Shown: one piece after another, positions 54,094 to 63,684 of the stretch
Layout of the letters: every line of letters begins with the position of its first letter
Position numbering within the stretch: position 1 is the first letter of the stretch
Assembly (NCBI GenBank): GCA_050251195.1
Contig: JBFWNG010000001.1
Location: forward strand, 124,001-188,000
Direction: 5' to 3'
Source: JBFWNG01 sp050251195
GTDB taxonomy: Bacteria; Bdellovibrionota_B; Oligoflexia; Oligoflexales; Oligoflexaceae
DNA length: 64,000 nucleotides
Program-made: the position numbers and the translations under genes
The notes under the pieces: model-generated
The model's database searches: none
Seen by the model: the letters and a program-made list of their open reading frames with translations, nothing else
Told to the model about the DNA's origin: nothing

Positions 54094-54782
54094 TTTTTGT
54101 CATCCTTTATCAGGTCAGGTCGTTTCAGTTCCGTGATGCGAACGGATTGTGCTTGGCGCCATTCTCGTATCCGGGCTTGATCTCCCGAAAGTAGAACATC
54201 GGGGACGTGGCGTCCTTCGTATTCCGGCGGTCGAGTGTAGACCGGATATTCCAGAAGCCCGTGCATTCGATCGGAAAACGATTCTTCCACGGCGCTTTCG
54301 CTGTTGGTCATACTACCATGAACAAACCTCATGGCACTATCCAAGACCATTAGGGCGCCAAGTTCGCCGCAGGAAAATACGAAATCGCCCAGGCAAATTT
54401 CTTCCGGTTTTACCATGTCTATGAATCGCTCGTCGACCCCTGCAAAGCGAGGACAAACGAAGACGATCGGGCGAGTGTCGATGAGAAACGTATGAGCCGT
54501 GGCTTGAGACCAAACTTTCCCGCGAGGCGTTGGCAAAATGACGCGAGCGTCCTTCGGGCATTCTTTGAGCGCCTGCATGAGAGGCTCCACTCTAAACACC
54601 ATGCCGTCGCCTCCCCCGTAGGGTTTGTCATCGATCGTGCCGTGCTTGTCGACGGCATAGTCGCGCAGGTTGGTAATCTTGACCGTGACCTTGTTGTTCT
54701 TGATCAGGGCGGCCGCTATTCCGAACGAGAAATAGGATTCTATAAGGGCCGGGGCCGTTGTCAAAAAGGTTACTTCGAGCAT
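54090..54782 (-). CDS. trmD: tRNA (guanine-37-N1)-methyltransferase
   Basis: 230 residues with KPYGGGDGMVFRVEPL, CPRFAGVDERF, GDFVFSCGELGALMVLDS and YTRPPEYEGRHVPDVLLSGD. Makes m1G37 in tRNAs, preventing frameshifts. The usual RLVPGVLG reads RFVHGSMT. Overlaps rimM by 13 bp and pepN by 4 bp. Confidence 0.96.
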   Translation of the reverse strand: MLEVTFLTTAPALIESYFSFGIAAALIKNNKVTVKITNLRDYAVDKHGTIDDKPYGGGDGMVFRVEPLMQALKECPKDARVILPTPRGKVWSQATAHTFLIDTRPIVFVCPRFAGVDERFIDMVKPEEICLGDFVFSCGELGALMVLDSAMRFVHGSMTNSESAVEESFSDRMHGLLEYPVYTRPPEYEGRHVPDVLLSGDQARIREWRQAQSVRITELKRPDLIKDDKK

Positions 54783-55297
54783 GGCTGCCAGCTTTCGACA
54801 AACGTCGACTCGTCCACGACAAGCCTCAGAGGCGATCGGGCGTCAAACGACATATCAAAGTAATAGCTTACAAGAGGGAGAGGTAGTTCCTGCTTGTCTT
54901 TGTGGATTATCACGATGTCGGCGGCTCCAAAATTCTCAACTCGGGCAATCTTTCCCACGAGTCGGTCCGCTTTGTCGACAACGTCTTTGCCAATGAGGTC
55001 GAGCCAGAGGTATTCCTTGGCGTAATCAACGCTCAACTGCTCGCGGTGTATCCAAATCGACTGTCCCGCTATGGGCTGAACGGCTTCAATAGAGGCGATG
55101 CTTTTGCAGCCAATGACGGGCTTTGACTTGTTGCGCGAAGCGATTTCGTGTTTGGTGGCGTGATCGGGGGTCGGCCCAATGAGAATGTACTCGAGTTCAG
55201 CGGCAATGGGTTCTGAGCGACCGCTAATAAAAAAACTTCCTCGGATACCATGCGGCTTGCCAACGGTGCCGATCTTTATCCAAGGAAGTGATGTCAT
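54770..55297 (-). CDS. rimM: Ribosome maturation factor RimM
   Basis: 175 residues. N-terminal WIKIGTVGKPHGIRGSFFIS and C-terminal PRC-barrel segment LPLPLVSYYFDMSFDARS. Assists 30S head assembly with S19. Lies between rpsP and trmD in the classical order. Confidence 0.92.
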   Translation of the reverse strand: MTSLPWIKIGTVGKPHGIRGSFFISGRSEPIAAELEYILIGPTPDHATKHEIASRNKSKPVIGCKSIASIEAVQPIAGQSIWIHREQLSVDYAKEYLWLDLIGKDVVDKADRLVGKIARVENFGAADIVIIHKDKQELPLPLVSYYFDMSFDARSPLRLVVDESTFVESWQPCSK

Positions 55298-55356
55298 ATC
55301 ATTTATATCGTCATCCTGCCCGGCGATATAGCGACGGGTGAATGCGACTCTGTAAG

Positions 55357-55617
55357 CTAGTTGACTTTGCGAGAAAGTGGAACTTTTTTCAATTGAAGAA
55401 TTTTAAGTACTGTATTGGAAACCTGCGCTCCTTTGGAGTACCAGAAACTCGCTCTTTCTCCCTTAACTTCCATAACGGACGGGTTAAGGTTTGGGTCATA
55501 GAAGCCAATCTTCTCGATGAACTTACCGCCTCGAGCTTTACGGCTATCCGTAACAACTATGTGATAAAAAGGCTTATTATGGGTACCTTTTCGTTGTAAG
55601 CGCATTGTAACGGCCAT
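55357..55617 (-). CDS. rpsP: 30S ribosomal protein S16
   Basis: 86 residues: MAVTMRLQRKGTHNKPFYHI, VTDSRKARGGKFIEKIGFYDP, QVSNTVLKIL. Full-length S16. Starts the rpsP-rimM-trmD-pepN operon; AGAAATGA precedes the ATG. Confidence 0.97.
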   Translation of the reverse strand: MAVTMRLQRKGTHNKPFYHIVVTDSRKARGGKFIEKIGFYDPNLNPSVMEVKGERASFWYSKGAQVSNTVLKILQLKKVPLSRKVN

Positions 55618-55859
55618 TCATTTCTCCATTGATTTTGACACAAATCAGAATTCGTAAAATAAAGAACATACTCTTAGCAAAAATTCTGAGGCGAATCTAG
55701 TTAAAACATTCGCCACATTTAATATCAAAGGTAATAGATATTAGCTACTTAACAAAAATGACATCCGAGCTTGTAGGTTGAGGGGGGAGGGTATAAACTT
55801 ATAAGAGAAGGAATATCTGAAATTACCGCTACTTACTCCCCAGCGGCGAGTGAGGTTTC

Positions 55860-56840
55860 ATGAAATTAAAAATGTGGGGCACCCGTGGTTCGTTGCCTCG
55901 GCCGACCAAAAACGACGAGCTTCTCGCCATCATCGACGATTTGGCAAAAACGGCCGAGAAATCTGGACTCTCCAGTATAGGCCAATTCCGTACCGCTCTG
56001 CGGGACGGCGATCTTGGCGCACCTCTGACATTTGGCGGTCACACAACTTGCAATGAAATCCGGCACAAACAGCAAAGTTTTCTTGTCGATATGGGTACCG
56101 GCATTACCGACGCCGGCTATGACGCTATTAAGATGGGACGAAACGAGTTCACGATTTTTCAAACCCATCTTCATTGGGACCACCTGATGGGCATGCCCTT
56201 TTTCGTCCCCATTTACATGCCCGGCACGAAGATCACGATTTACCACGTTCACCCCCACGCCCCCGAGCATATTCAAATTCAGTTCAACGGCATCAACTTC
56301 CCTTTAAAATGGGAAAACTTGAGCGCTGAGATTGAGTTCAAAAAAATTAAACTCTATCAAAAACTCGAGTTTGGGGACGTCGAGGTTTCCCCGTTTGCCT
56401 TGGATCATCCCGGTGGTTGTTTCGGGTACCGGTTTGACGCGGGCGGCAAGTCTATCGCCATTGGCGTAGACGGCGAGTATAAGAGAACAGGCAAGAAGGA
56501 ACTTGGAAAAGACTTACCTTTCTATCAGAATCTTGATCTGCTTGTCTTCGACGGGCAGTACGACTTGGACGAGCTTGCGAGTCGGTTTGATTGGGGGCAT
56601 TCAAGCCCGCCTATTGGAGTCGACTTATCGCTTCGCGAGGGTATTCGCAATTTAGTGCTGACGCACCATGACCCGAGGTCGTCCGAGCAGAAAAGTATGA
56701 AAATGTTGGAGCACGCGAGGGCCTACCTCAAATCTCAGTTGCAACCTTTCCAAAAACAATGGGAAAAACTAGGACAACCGAATGGCCCAAATATCATTGG
56801 GGCGTTCGACGGTTTTGAAATTGACCTGTCGAAACTTTAA
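55860..56840 (+). CDS. Metallo-beta-lactamase-fold hydrolase
   Basis: 326 residues. Zinc motif THLHWDHLMG, preceded by FLVDMGTGI and followed by DHPGG and LVFDGQYD metal-site segments and a THHDP. N-terminus KMWGTRGSLPRP is typical of a phosphodiesterase/RNase Z-like branch that lies outside the beta-lactamases proper. GAGG precedes the ATG. Substrate is unknown. The next gene starts 24 bp on. Confidence 0.85.
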   Translation: MKLKMWGTRGSLPRPTKNDELLAIIDDLAKTAEKSGLSSIGQFRTALRDGDLGAPLTFGGHTTCNEIRHKQQSFLVDMGTGITDAGYDAIKMGRNEFTIFQTHLHWDHLMGMPFFVPIYMPGTKITIYHVHPHAPEHIQIQFNGINFPLKWENLSAEIEFKKIKLYQKLEFGDVEVSPFALDHPGGCFGYRFDAGGKSIAIGVDGEYKRTGKKELGKDLPFYQNLDLLVFDGQYDLDELASRFDWGHSSPPIGVDLSLREGIRNLVLTHHDPRSSEQKSMKMLEHARAYLKSQLQPFQKQWEKLGQPNGPNIIGAFDGFEIDLSKL

Positions 56841-56864
56841 TCTTTTTTCTAGCCGGGAAGTTCT

Positions 56865-58184
56865 ATGAAACTCACAACGATCACGACCTTGGTTTTAGGC
56901 CTCATTGCCGTTGACGCGGGCGCTGCCGATCTGAGTACGCCCACCGGATCCATCAAACGGGGCGAAAATGTCAAGACGGCAACAATCTCGTTTGACCTAA
57001 CCGACGTGACGGCGCAAGAGCTCGCTGGTAGTGCCGAAACACTCATCAAAACGAAGATCAAGTTGACGTTCCCCGGCCACGAAGACAGTTCTGACCCGGT
57101 CGTTTTTTCGGGACAACCCGATGCGGATACGTTGGACGGGTTTCATCTGGAAATTGACGATCACGATGAGGAACAAGACGAGGACGGTACCTGGACGATA
57201 TCCGCTCGTCTCACCCTGACGGACGAGTCTAGCGACGGCAGCGGGTTTTCGGGCCTTATGTCGGATGAGACAAACTCGATTTCTGCGGAGCTGGAATACG
57301 ATAGTGATGACGGCGACGAGAAAGAATTTGAAATTAAGAAAATTATTTTCGTCGCTAACGAAGCGCCCGCAGATCTCACCGTTACGCCGTCTCATTACTC
57401 GCTCAATGTGAATTGGACTGCCGCAGAGGAGATCGAATACAACGGTGACGTTGACGATAAAACGCCTGGCGGAGTTAGCATCGTCGCCATTGACGCCGAA
57501 CAAATACCGGAGGCAGGTTTAGAAATACCCGCCATTACCTATAATAAGACAGTCGCGAACGAAACGAGTGTTTCCTGTACCTTAGTCGTTACAGGCGAGG
57601 ATACGTGTACCGTGACCTGTCCCGAGGACGCGCCCTCCTACATTGATTATACGGAACTCGAACCGATGGCCGGAGTTACAATTGCCCGGCAAAGCGGAGT
57701 AAAGAAAGACGATGATCCGATCAATGTGGACGGACTCGAACTCGATCACAGCTATGCTGTTTTCGCGACATACGATCCCGACGGTTTGGCGATATCGAGC
57801 TGCTTGGTGGCAAAGCCTACTGTGCACTCCTCAAGTTGCTCCGTAAACGGTTGTCCGGAGGCGGAAAACCGCAACCCCACATGTTTTATCGCCACCGCCG
57901 CCTACGGGACGCCATTTCATAAGGATCTAAATCTTCTAAGATGGTTCCGCGACGAATACTTGCTCAAAACAAAACTCGGGTCGAGCTTTGTCGAATTTTA
58001 CTACGAATACAGTCCCGCCGCCGCTGCAGTCATCAGCAAATCCAAAGCGCTAATGGCGACGACGCGGGCATTCCTATGGCCGCTCATCATGCTTATTGCC
58101 GCATTTAAAGCCGGCTGGCTTTTCCCTTTACTTGGTGGAGCTGCTGGAGTTGGCGGTGCATGGGCATTTCGCAGACGGAAGTGA
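56865..58184 (+). CDS. Exported CFI-box-CTERM surface protein
   Basis: 439 residues: signal peptide (MKLTTITTLVLGLIAVDAGA), an acidic beta-rich region (about 20-315; DDHDEEQDEDG), a Cys-containing linker (SSSCSVNGCPE), then the CFI-box: CFIATAAYGTPFHKDLNLL, RWFRDEYLL and FVEFYYEYSP, followed by a membrane helix and the tail AFRRRK. In known CFI-box-CTERM proteins this end anchors exported proteins. Function of the acidic part is unknown; metal binding is possible. Confidence 0.8.
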   Translation: MKLTTITTLVLGLIAVDAGAADLSTPTGSIKRGENVKTATISFDLTDVTAQELAGSAETLIKTKIKLTFPGHEDSSDPVVFSGQPDADTLDGFHLEIDDHDEEQDEDGTWTISARLTLTDESSDGSGFSGLMSDETNSISAELEYDSDDGDEKEFEIKKIIFVANEAPADLTVTPSHYSLNVNWTAAEEIEYNGDVDDKTPGGVSIVAIDAEQIPEAGLEIPAITYNKTVANETSVSCTLVVTGEDTCTVTCPEDAPSYIDYTELEPMAGVTIARQSGVKKDDDPINVDGLELDHSYAVFATYDPDGLAISSCLVAKPTVHSSSCSVNGCPEAENRNPTCFIATAAYGTPFHKDLNLLRWFRDEYLLKTKLGSSFVEFYYEYSPAAAAVISKSKALMATTRAFLWPLIMLIAAFKAGWLFPLLGGAAGVGGAWAFRRRK

Positions 58185-58224
58185 TGAAAGCCATCGTGAG
58201 CATCTATTCGGGCCGCGATCCTTT

Positions 58225-58301
58225 CAGCGTTTCCCAAACTTCAGCGTTTCCGCGATCTCTTAATTGAACGCGGAAGCGAGGAATAAAGGAAACGCAGAAG
58301 A
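58225..58301. repeat. Dispersed repeat, CCAAACTTC-GCGT family, copy 2
   Basis: GCGTTTCCCAAACTTC then AGCGTTTCCGCGA and GAACGCGGAAGCGAGGAATAA, matching both blocks of 51340-51462 without the insert. Confidence 0.65.
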
Positions 58302-58389
58302 AATTGTCCGACGGGTGAAGCGAAAGATCTCATTCGAGATGTTTCCCTTCGCATGGCTCAAAGTCAAACCCAACGCAAGCCACTGCCGT

Positions 58390-59775
58390 TCATACCTGTG
58401 CCCGATTCCATCGCAGTAGTACCTGTGCCAACTTTTTATCCGAAAAAACACCAGCACGCACAAGCTGATTCCTGGCTAGATTTCGGAGCTCCTCCACTTC
58501 GGCCACAGCCACGGGATCCGGCAAAGAAGTATCCATCGGATCTCGCGCCTCGATAGGTTCCGCAAGGCGTTTTTTCAGAGTTGACGAAGTTATTTGCGTT
58601 GGCATGATGGCCCCGATCCGTGCGAGCCTTTGCAGAGTGGCGAGCTTGAAAAGAGGCGACAGATCGTCGATAGGCGCGGGGCTGACAAACAGATGCGTCA
58701 GATACCGATACCAGAGTTTGGCTCGAAGCAGCGTCGGAACGTTCCGGGTTTCTTGATAGTCAAACCAATATCGCGGTGGGCGCCGTAGAAAACAATACAT
58801 TCGATGGAGCGGAAATTTTCGCTCTCTCGTCATCCTCAGCTCCGAAGGGGCGTCGGAGATACTCCTTCCGGCTCTTTTCTTATAGGTCAAGAATAATTCC
58901 AGGTTGTTCTCAAACCCACGCTGAGTCGCCCTCCGGTCGAGTTCGTCTGCTTTCGGAGGATGCCACAACGGGTTAGGAAGGTCGTCTAATTCGGCGTAGC
59001 GATCAAAGAGTCCCTCGACTTGAAACCCTGCTCTTTCAAACCCAGCGTACCACGCGCGAGCGTCGAAATTGATCTCACGAAAATGGAAGAACGTGTCCAC
59101 CAATCGGGTGTCGCTTCTTAATATGCTGGGGCCCATGTTCTTCAGGGTCCCCGCGAGAGCGGGTGAATGCAGAGAAAGAAGTCTCAATATCCGCCGCGCC
59201 GTTTCAAGGTCATTGCGAGAATAGGGGGCGAGCTTGAGCAGGCGGAAAGACTTGCTTATGTCTCGGATCCATCTTCTGGCTTCGGTGTTGTACACCATGA
59301 TTCGCGCGGTAGCACCGGGCCGCAAGGATTTTGCGAGAAGGTTCAGCACCAAATTGGGTTCGGCAAGGTGATGAAGAACGCCGATGCTGTCAACGTGTGA
59401 AAATGTTCCCGCAAGTCTCGGCAAAAGCGTTGTCAGATCCTCGCAGACGAATGTCGCTGGTCGAGGATCCGCCAAAAGGCGAAATCTCGCCCGCGAAATG
59501 CTGGAAGAGGACAGGTCCGCACAAACTATGTGTCGGGAATAAGGTTCCCATTTTCGAATAATATAAGGCAAGGCCTCACCGCAACCTGCAAGGAGAATGT
59601 TGGGAGAGGAACTGTCGCCGACTCCTGTAAGCTGGCTAGCAAAGGAGCTCGAAGCAAGATATCCGTCGGCCCACTTTAGGGAGGCCAAGAGGGGATAGTG
59701 TGGGTACGGGAATTTTGTGTAGAGGCCCTTCACCAAGGCCGTTATGTCAGATGCCGCCGTCATATTGCGACTCAC
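58390..59775 (-). CDS. SAM-dependent methyltransferase with repeat-encoded insertion
   Basis: 461 residues. N-terminal YTKFPYPHYPLLA, then a class I methyltransferase core: ILLAGCGEALPYII (SAM loop), VCADLSSSSISRA, SIGVLHHLAEP and LRPGATARIMVY. C-terminal ~200 residues are helical. At about residues 314-326 the frame passes through an inverted copy of the GTCATCCTGAGC repeat (SDAPSELRMTRER), a loop-like insertion relative to the flanking sequence. Substrate unknown. Its start overlaps the stop of the binding-protein gene (59772-59775), so they are coupled. Confidence 0.82.
   Translation of the reverse strand: MSRNMTAASDITALVKGLYTKFPYPHYPLLASLKWADGYLASSSFASQLTGVGDSSSPNILLAGCGEALPYIIRKWEPYSRHIVCADLSSSSISRARFRLLADPRPATFVCEDLTTLLPRLAGTFSHVDSIGVLHHLAEPNLVLNLLAKSLRPGATARIMVYNTEARRWIRDISKSFRLLKLAPYSRNDLETARRILRLLSLHSPALAGTLKNMGPSILRSDTRLVDTFFHFREINFDARAWYAGFERAGFQVEGLFDRYAELDDLPNPLWHPPKADELDRRATQRGFENNLELFLTYKKRAGRSISDAPSELRMTRERKFPLHRMYCFLRRPPRYWFDYQETRNVPTLLRAKLWYRYLTHLFVSPAPIDDLSPLFKLATLQRLARIGAIMPTQITSSTLKKRLAEPIEARDPMDTSLPDPVAVAEVEELRNLARNQLVRAGVFSDKKLAQVLLRWNRAQV
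58827..58865. repeat. Palindromic repeat inside coding sequence (methyltransferase)
   Basis: CGTCATCCTCAGCTCCGAAG then GGGCGTCGGAGATACTCC, an in-frame copy read on the minus strand. Confidence 0.8.
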
Positions 59776-60908
59776 ATGGAGAAGCGCGTGATGAATTTGA
59801 AGCCGGCGCTAGTCGTTGCCATGATGACTCCATTTTTCACGGCTGTTCGGTCGCGGTCAAAGACAATCCCGCCCGTCAGTCCTTGCAGTTCCGGCGCTTC
59901 TTCGAGAGCTCGGACGAGAACGGGAGTTCTGTTCGACTGTGTGCTCAGGTACGCTTCCAGCAAAATCTTCATGGAATCATAGCCCATTGCTGCAAGACTT
60001 GTGGGTCGCTTGTTTGTGGCTGCCTCATATTCCGATACGAACTCCTTGACGTTGGCGCTGAGGTCATCGGCTGAAAAGTGTGTGATGAAATAATGGCCGC
60101 TGCCCGCTTCAGGTCCCATGGTTTCGACAAAATTTGGACTCTCCCACAGGTCGGTTCCCAAGAAAGGTACGCTTACTCCTTGACTCACCAAGTGCTTCAT
60201 GACAGGTGCGACTTCAGCGAAATATCCTGGGGCGACAACGACGTCGGGGGTTTTTTCCTGTACCGCTTGCGCTACCGCCGAAAGGCTTTGCGGATCGTTG
60301 GGGTTGTAGGTAATCTGGCCTACTGTTTGTCCGCCGTTTTGCCGGAATTCCGCCTCGAACGCGCCCAATGATTTCAAGGTAAAATACGAGTCCTCCGTCG
60401 TAATCAACAATGCTCGGCCTTTGTGGAGGTTGTTGGACGCAAATTTTCCGAGCATGCTGCCGAGTTTGGTTTCGCTCAGACTAACGCTGTAGCCTTGCGG
60501 ATTGTTCGAAATGACGTCTGTGATGCTCGAGGACGGGACGATGAGAATTTTTTCATTTTTTATGGAAGCGTCATTTATCGCTAAACTTGCGGGGCTAGTA
60601 AGAGAGCCTATAATGGCGTGAACTTTTTCCCTCTGGTAAAGCTCGTTAGCCTGTTCGTACGCGGTGGATGACGAACCCTTGTCGTCGCGGAAAACCAAGG
60701 TGATGAGGTTTCTCGCCTTTGGGTTTATGGCTTCAAGTTCCTCGAGCGCGACTTCCATTCCGGCGACTATTTGGTCGCTGTACGGCGCTAGAGGGCCGCT
60801 GCGAGGCAAAATCACCCCGATTTTTAGACTGGCTTCCATCTGCGAAAAAGCGGGTAGGGAATAACCGAGGATCAACCCTGCGATGATAATTGCTTTGTGA
60901 CCGTTCAC
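59772..60908 (-). CDS. Periplasmic binding protein, branched-chain amino acid type
   Basis: 378 residues. Signal peptide ends PAFSQ. Peripla_BP_6 domain: KIGVILPRSGPLAPYSDQIV, VHAIIGSLTSPASLA, and DVVVAPGYFAEVAPVMKHLV. Such proteins bind small molecules for ABC import or as sensors. No permease or ATPase gene is adjacent; instead a methyltransferase follows in coupled arrangement, so transport is not certain. Confidence 0.88.
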   Translation of the reverse strand: MNGHKAIIIAGLILGYSLPAFSQMEASLKIGVILPRSGPLAPYSDQIVAGMEVALEELEAINPKARNLITLVFRDDKGSSSTAYEQANELYQREKVHAIIGSLTSPASLAINDASIKNEKILIVPSSSITDVISNNPQGYSVSLSETKLGSMLGKFASNNLHKGRALLITTEDSYFTLKSLGAFEAEFRQNGGQTVGQITYNPNDPQSLSAVAQAVQEKTPDVVVAPGYFAEVAPVMKHLVSQGVSVPFLGTDLWESPNFVETMGPEAGSGHYFITHFSADDLSANVKEFVSEYEAATNKRPTSLAAMGYDSMKILLEAYLSTQSNRTPVLVRALEEAPELQGLTGGIVFDRDRTAVKNGVIMATTSAGFKFITRFSM

Positions 60909-60918
60909 GTTTTCTCCC

Positions 60919-60949
60919 CGTCATCCTGAGCGAAGCTAAGGATCTCAAA
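60919..60949. repeat. Palindromic repeat, GTCATCCTGAGC family
   Basis: CGTCATCCTGAGCGAAGCTA then AGGATCTCAAA, in the 5' region of the binding-protein gene. Confidence 0.9.
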
Positions 60950-61077
60950 TTCACAAAAGCCGCTTCCTCAGACGATGACATATTTCCTATGATATTGCCT
61001 AAATAATCCTAGAAAGGCATCAGGAAAGTTGTTATGTTTTTCTGCTTTGGCAAGAATTATGAAAGGTCATTAAGAAC

Positions 61078-61680
61078 ATGGGCGAGCCTCGCGAGTTTTG
61101 GGCAGAAAGATGGCAAACCAACCACACTCCGTGGGACATGGGACAAGAGCATCCCCTTCTGACCAAGCTTCTTGGTGTTGCCAAAGTCGAGGGACGACTC
61201 GACGATTCGGCAAGAATTATGGTGCCTGGCTGTGGACGCGCTCATGACGGGGCAGCGATGGCGCGTCGCGGATACCGCGTTGATTGTACGGACCTTATCG
61301 ACGGTGCGATCAAAGAAGCGCTCAAACTTTACTCTTCACTCACAAATTTTACAGCATATTCCACGGACGCCCTGACGACTTCAGCGAAGGAGGAGGGCGC
61401 ATACGACGCTATATTCGACAGAGCAATGTTATGCGCCTTGCAACCCGGAAATAGAAAGACCTACGTCACGGAGTGCGCGCGTAAGCTCCGCTCTGGCGGA
61501 TTGTTCATGGGAATTCTGTTCGCCGATGTGGATCGGGAAAAAGGCCCTCCCTTTGCGCTAACCACTGAAGATGTATTCAACCTTTTTAGTCCTCTTTACA
61601 CCCTGGTAAGTTTGGAAACAGTTAAATCCGACAACGACATTATTCGCGAGGAGCATGTTTGTGTCTGGCGAAAAAAGTAA
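61078..61680 (+). CDS. Thiopurine S-methyltransferase-family protein
   Basis: 200 residues. N-terminus EFWAERWQTNHTPWDMGQEH, the FWxxRW...PWD motif of the TPMT family, then VPGCGRAHDGAAMARRGYRV (SAM loop) and YDAIFDRAMLCALQP. Transfers methyl to small thiol, selenium or halide substrates in this family; the exact substrate is unknown. Overlaps ligA by about 20 bp. Confidence 0.85.
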   Translation: MGEPREFWAERWQTNHTPWDMGQEHPLLTKLLGVAKVEGRLDDSARIMVPGCGRAHDGAAMARRGYRVDCTDLIDGAIKEALKLYSSLTNFTAYSTDALTTSAKEEGAYDAIFDRAMLCALQPGNRKTYVTECARKLRSGGLFMGILFADVDREKGPPFALTTEDVFNLFSPLYTLVSLETVKSDNDIIREEHVCVWRKK

Positions 61681-63580
61681 CGGATATCCCGATAGAACCG
61701 AGCGTGTAAGCTTTCTCGCTGACGAGATTATTAAGCATAAAAGACTCTACTACGCCGGGAAGCCCGAGATTAGCGACGAAGAGTTCGATCGGTTGGAAAC
61801 GGAGCTTCAGAAACTCGCGCCGCACCATCCGGTTCTTTCTGTTGTGGGTACCGATAAGGCTGGATCCACGGAGAAAGCAGAACATCGGGTACCGATGCTG
61901 TCTTTACAAAAGGTATACGAAGAAAAGGAATTGTTCGCATGGAAGGACGCTCACGACGTTGTGGGCAGTTGGAAGATCGACGGTAACAGCATCAGCGTCG
62001 TTTATGAAAAGGGTCAACTGATTCTTGCTAAAACCCGCGGCAACGGCCGATTCGGAGAGAACGTCACGGAAAAGGTTCGTTGGATTCCTGACCTTCTTGC
62101 CGACCTTCGAGAGGACGTTTCATGTGAAATCAGAGGCGAATTATATTGCAACGAAGAAAACTTTGCAAAACTCGTGTCGGAAATGGTTGCTTTAGGTTTG
62201 GAGCGACCCACCAATCCGCGGAACATCGTGGCCGGATTGCTGGGACGGAAAACCTATGTGGAACTTTCCCGCTATATCAGTTTCTTTGCGTTTGACGTTT
62301 TGTTTGAAAAACCAAAATTCAAGGCGGAGTGGGAAAAACTGGAGTGGCTCGAACAGAAGGGCTTTGCGCTCCCCAACGCAAAACTTTTATCATCTAATGA
62401 GGATCTCTCGCACTATCTTGGCGAAATTAAGACTCAACTCGGCAACCCCGACATTAATATCGACGGTGCCGTCTTTTCGTTCAACGACCTTGCTTTGCAG
62501 GATCGGCTAGGGACGACTTCGCACCATCCTCGATACAAGATGTCGTTCAAGTGGCAAGGCCAAACCGCGGTCGCGGAGATTGTCGAGATAACGTGGGCGA
62601 CATCGCGTCTTGGAATCGTCACACCGGTTGCGGTGATTGATCCGGTGTTTTTGAGCGGAGCCACGATCACCAACGTAACTCTTCACAACGCGGAACATGT
62701 TCGAACGCACAATCTTAAACCGGGCGATCGCATTAAGATTGTTCGATCAGGCGAGGTCATCCCGAAGTTCATTCAGGTAGAGCAAGCGAAGGACGGAACC
62801 TACAAATTTCCGATAAAATGTCCATCTTGTCATAGCAAACTTGCGTTCGATGAAATCCGCCTCAAATGCCTTAATTCGGAGGAGTGTCCGGCCCAGAAGT
62901 CGCGTTCTATCCTCAATTGGATTCATGCCGCCGAAATCGACGACCTGAGCGACAAACGACTGAATCAAATGATCGAATCAAAACTCGTTGTGGGAATCCC
63001 AGATCTTTACCGTCTTACGATCGAAGATTTCATGACGCTGCCGTTGACTCACGAGAAGATGGCCACAAAGCTCTACAACAATATCCAGAAAAGCAAGAAT
63101 CTTAGTCTTGCCCGATTTCTCACGGGCTTGGGTATAGAAGGCATGGGCATTACTTCTTGGGAGAAGTTGCTGGAGGTATTTCCGAGCCTCGAGGCCTTGC
63201 TCAATGCGCAAGCCGAAGAGATCGCGCAAATAAGTGGATTTGCGGAGAAAACAGCGCAATCGGTGGCGTCGGGACTCGAACGGCACACGCCACTTATTCA
63301 AGAACTTTTATCGGTCGGCGTAAAGCCGGCGCCTGTTCAGCATCGCAAGTTGGGGGAAAAGTTCGAGGGCATGCAAATCGCGATCACGGGCAAACTGTCA
63401 AGGCCACGCGCGGAGGTCGAGAAATACATCAAAGCCCAAGGAGGCAAGCCGTCGACCAGCGTTACTTCCCATACTGACGTTCTCGTGTGTAATGAGACCG
63501 AGACCGCGTCGTCTAAGATGACGAAAGCTAAAGAACTCGGTATTCCCGTTTGGAGCGAGGACAAACTTTACGAGGGTTAA
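61661..63580 (+). CDS. ligA: NAD-dependent DNA ligase
   Basis: 639 residues from the GTG at 61661, seven bases after AGGAG; the ATG two codons upstream (61655) is only one base from that site. Domain Ia YYAGKPEISDEEFDRLE, active-site Lys in SWKIDGNS (Lys105), adenylation and OB domains, four-Cys zinc site CPSCHSK...CLNSEEC, helix-hairpin-helix, and C-terminal BRCT (FEGMQIAITGKLSRPRAEVE). Seals nicks using NAD. The residue after KIDG is Asn rather than the usual Leu/Val. Slightly shorter than E. coli LigA (671). Confidence 0.96.
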   Translation: MSGEKSNGYPDRTERVSFLADEIIKHKRLYYAGKPEISDEEFDRLETELQKLAPHHPVLSVVGTDKAGSTEKAEHRVPMLSLQKVYEEKELFAWKDAHDVVGSWKIDGNSISVVYEKGQLILAKTRGNGRFGENVTEKVRWIPDLLADLREDVSCEIRGELYCNEENFAKLVSEMVALGLERPTNPRNIVAGLLGRKTYVELSRYISFFAFDVLFEKPKFKAEWEKLEWLEQKGFALPNAKLLSSNEDLSHYLGEIKTQLGNPDINIDGAVFSFNDLALQDRLGTTSHHPRYKMSFKWQGQTAVAEIVEITWATSRLGIVTPVAVIDPVFLSGATITNVTLHNAEHVRTHNLKPGDRIKIVRSGEVIPKFIQVEQAKDGTYKFPIKCPSCHSKLAFDEIRLKCLNSEECPAQKSRSILNWIHAAEIDDLSDKRLNQMIESKLVVGIPDLYRLTIEDFMTLPLTHEKMATKLYNNIQKSKNLSLARFLTGLGIEGMGITSWEKLLEVFPSLEALLNAQAEEIAQISGFAEKTAQSVASGLERHTPLIQELLSVGVKPAPVQHRKLGEKFEGMQIAITGKLSRPRAEVEKYIKAQGGKPSTSVTSHTDVLVCNETETASSKMTKAKELGIPVWSEDKLYEG

Positions 63581-63593
63581 AACCTCCCAATCT

Positions 63594-63684
63594 CGTCATC
63601 CTGAGCGATCGAGATATTTCGCTTCGCTCAACATGACGGGTGGTTGGTAAGTCGTCATCCTGAGCCAAAGGCGAAGGATCTCAC
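63594..63684. repeat. Two palindromic repeats, GTCATCCTGAGC family
   Basis: One copy at 63594-63640 and one at 63653-63684. The second reaches into the convergent gene and supplies its TGA (reverse of TCA at 63681-63683). Confidence 0.85.
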
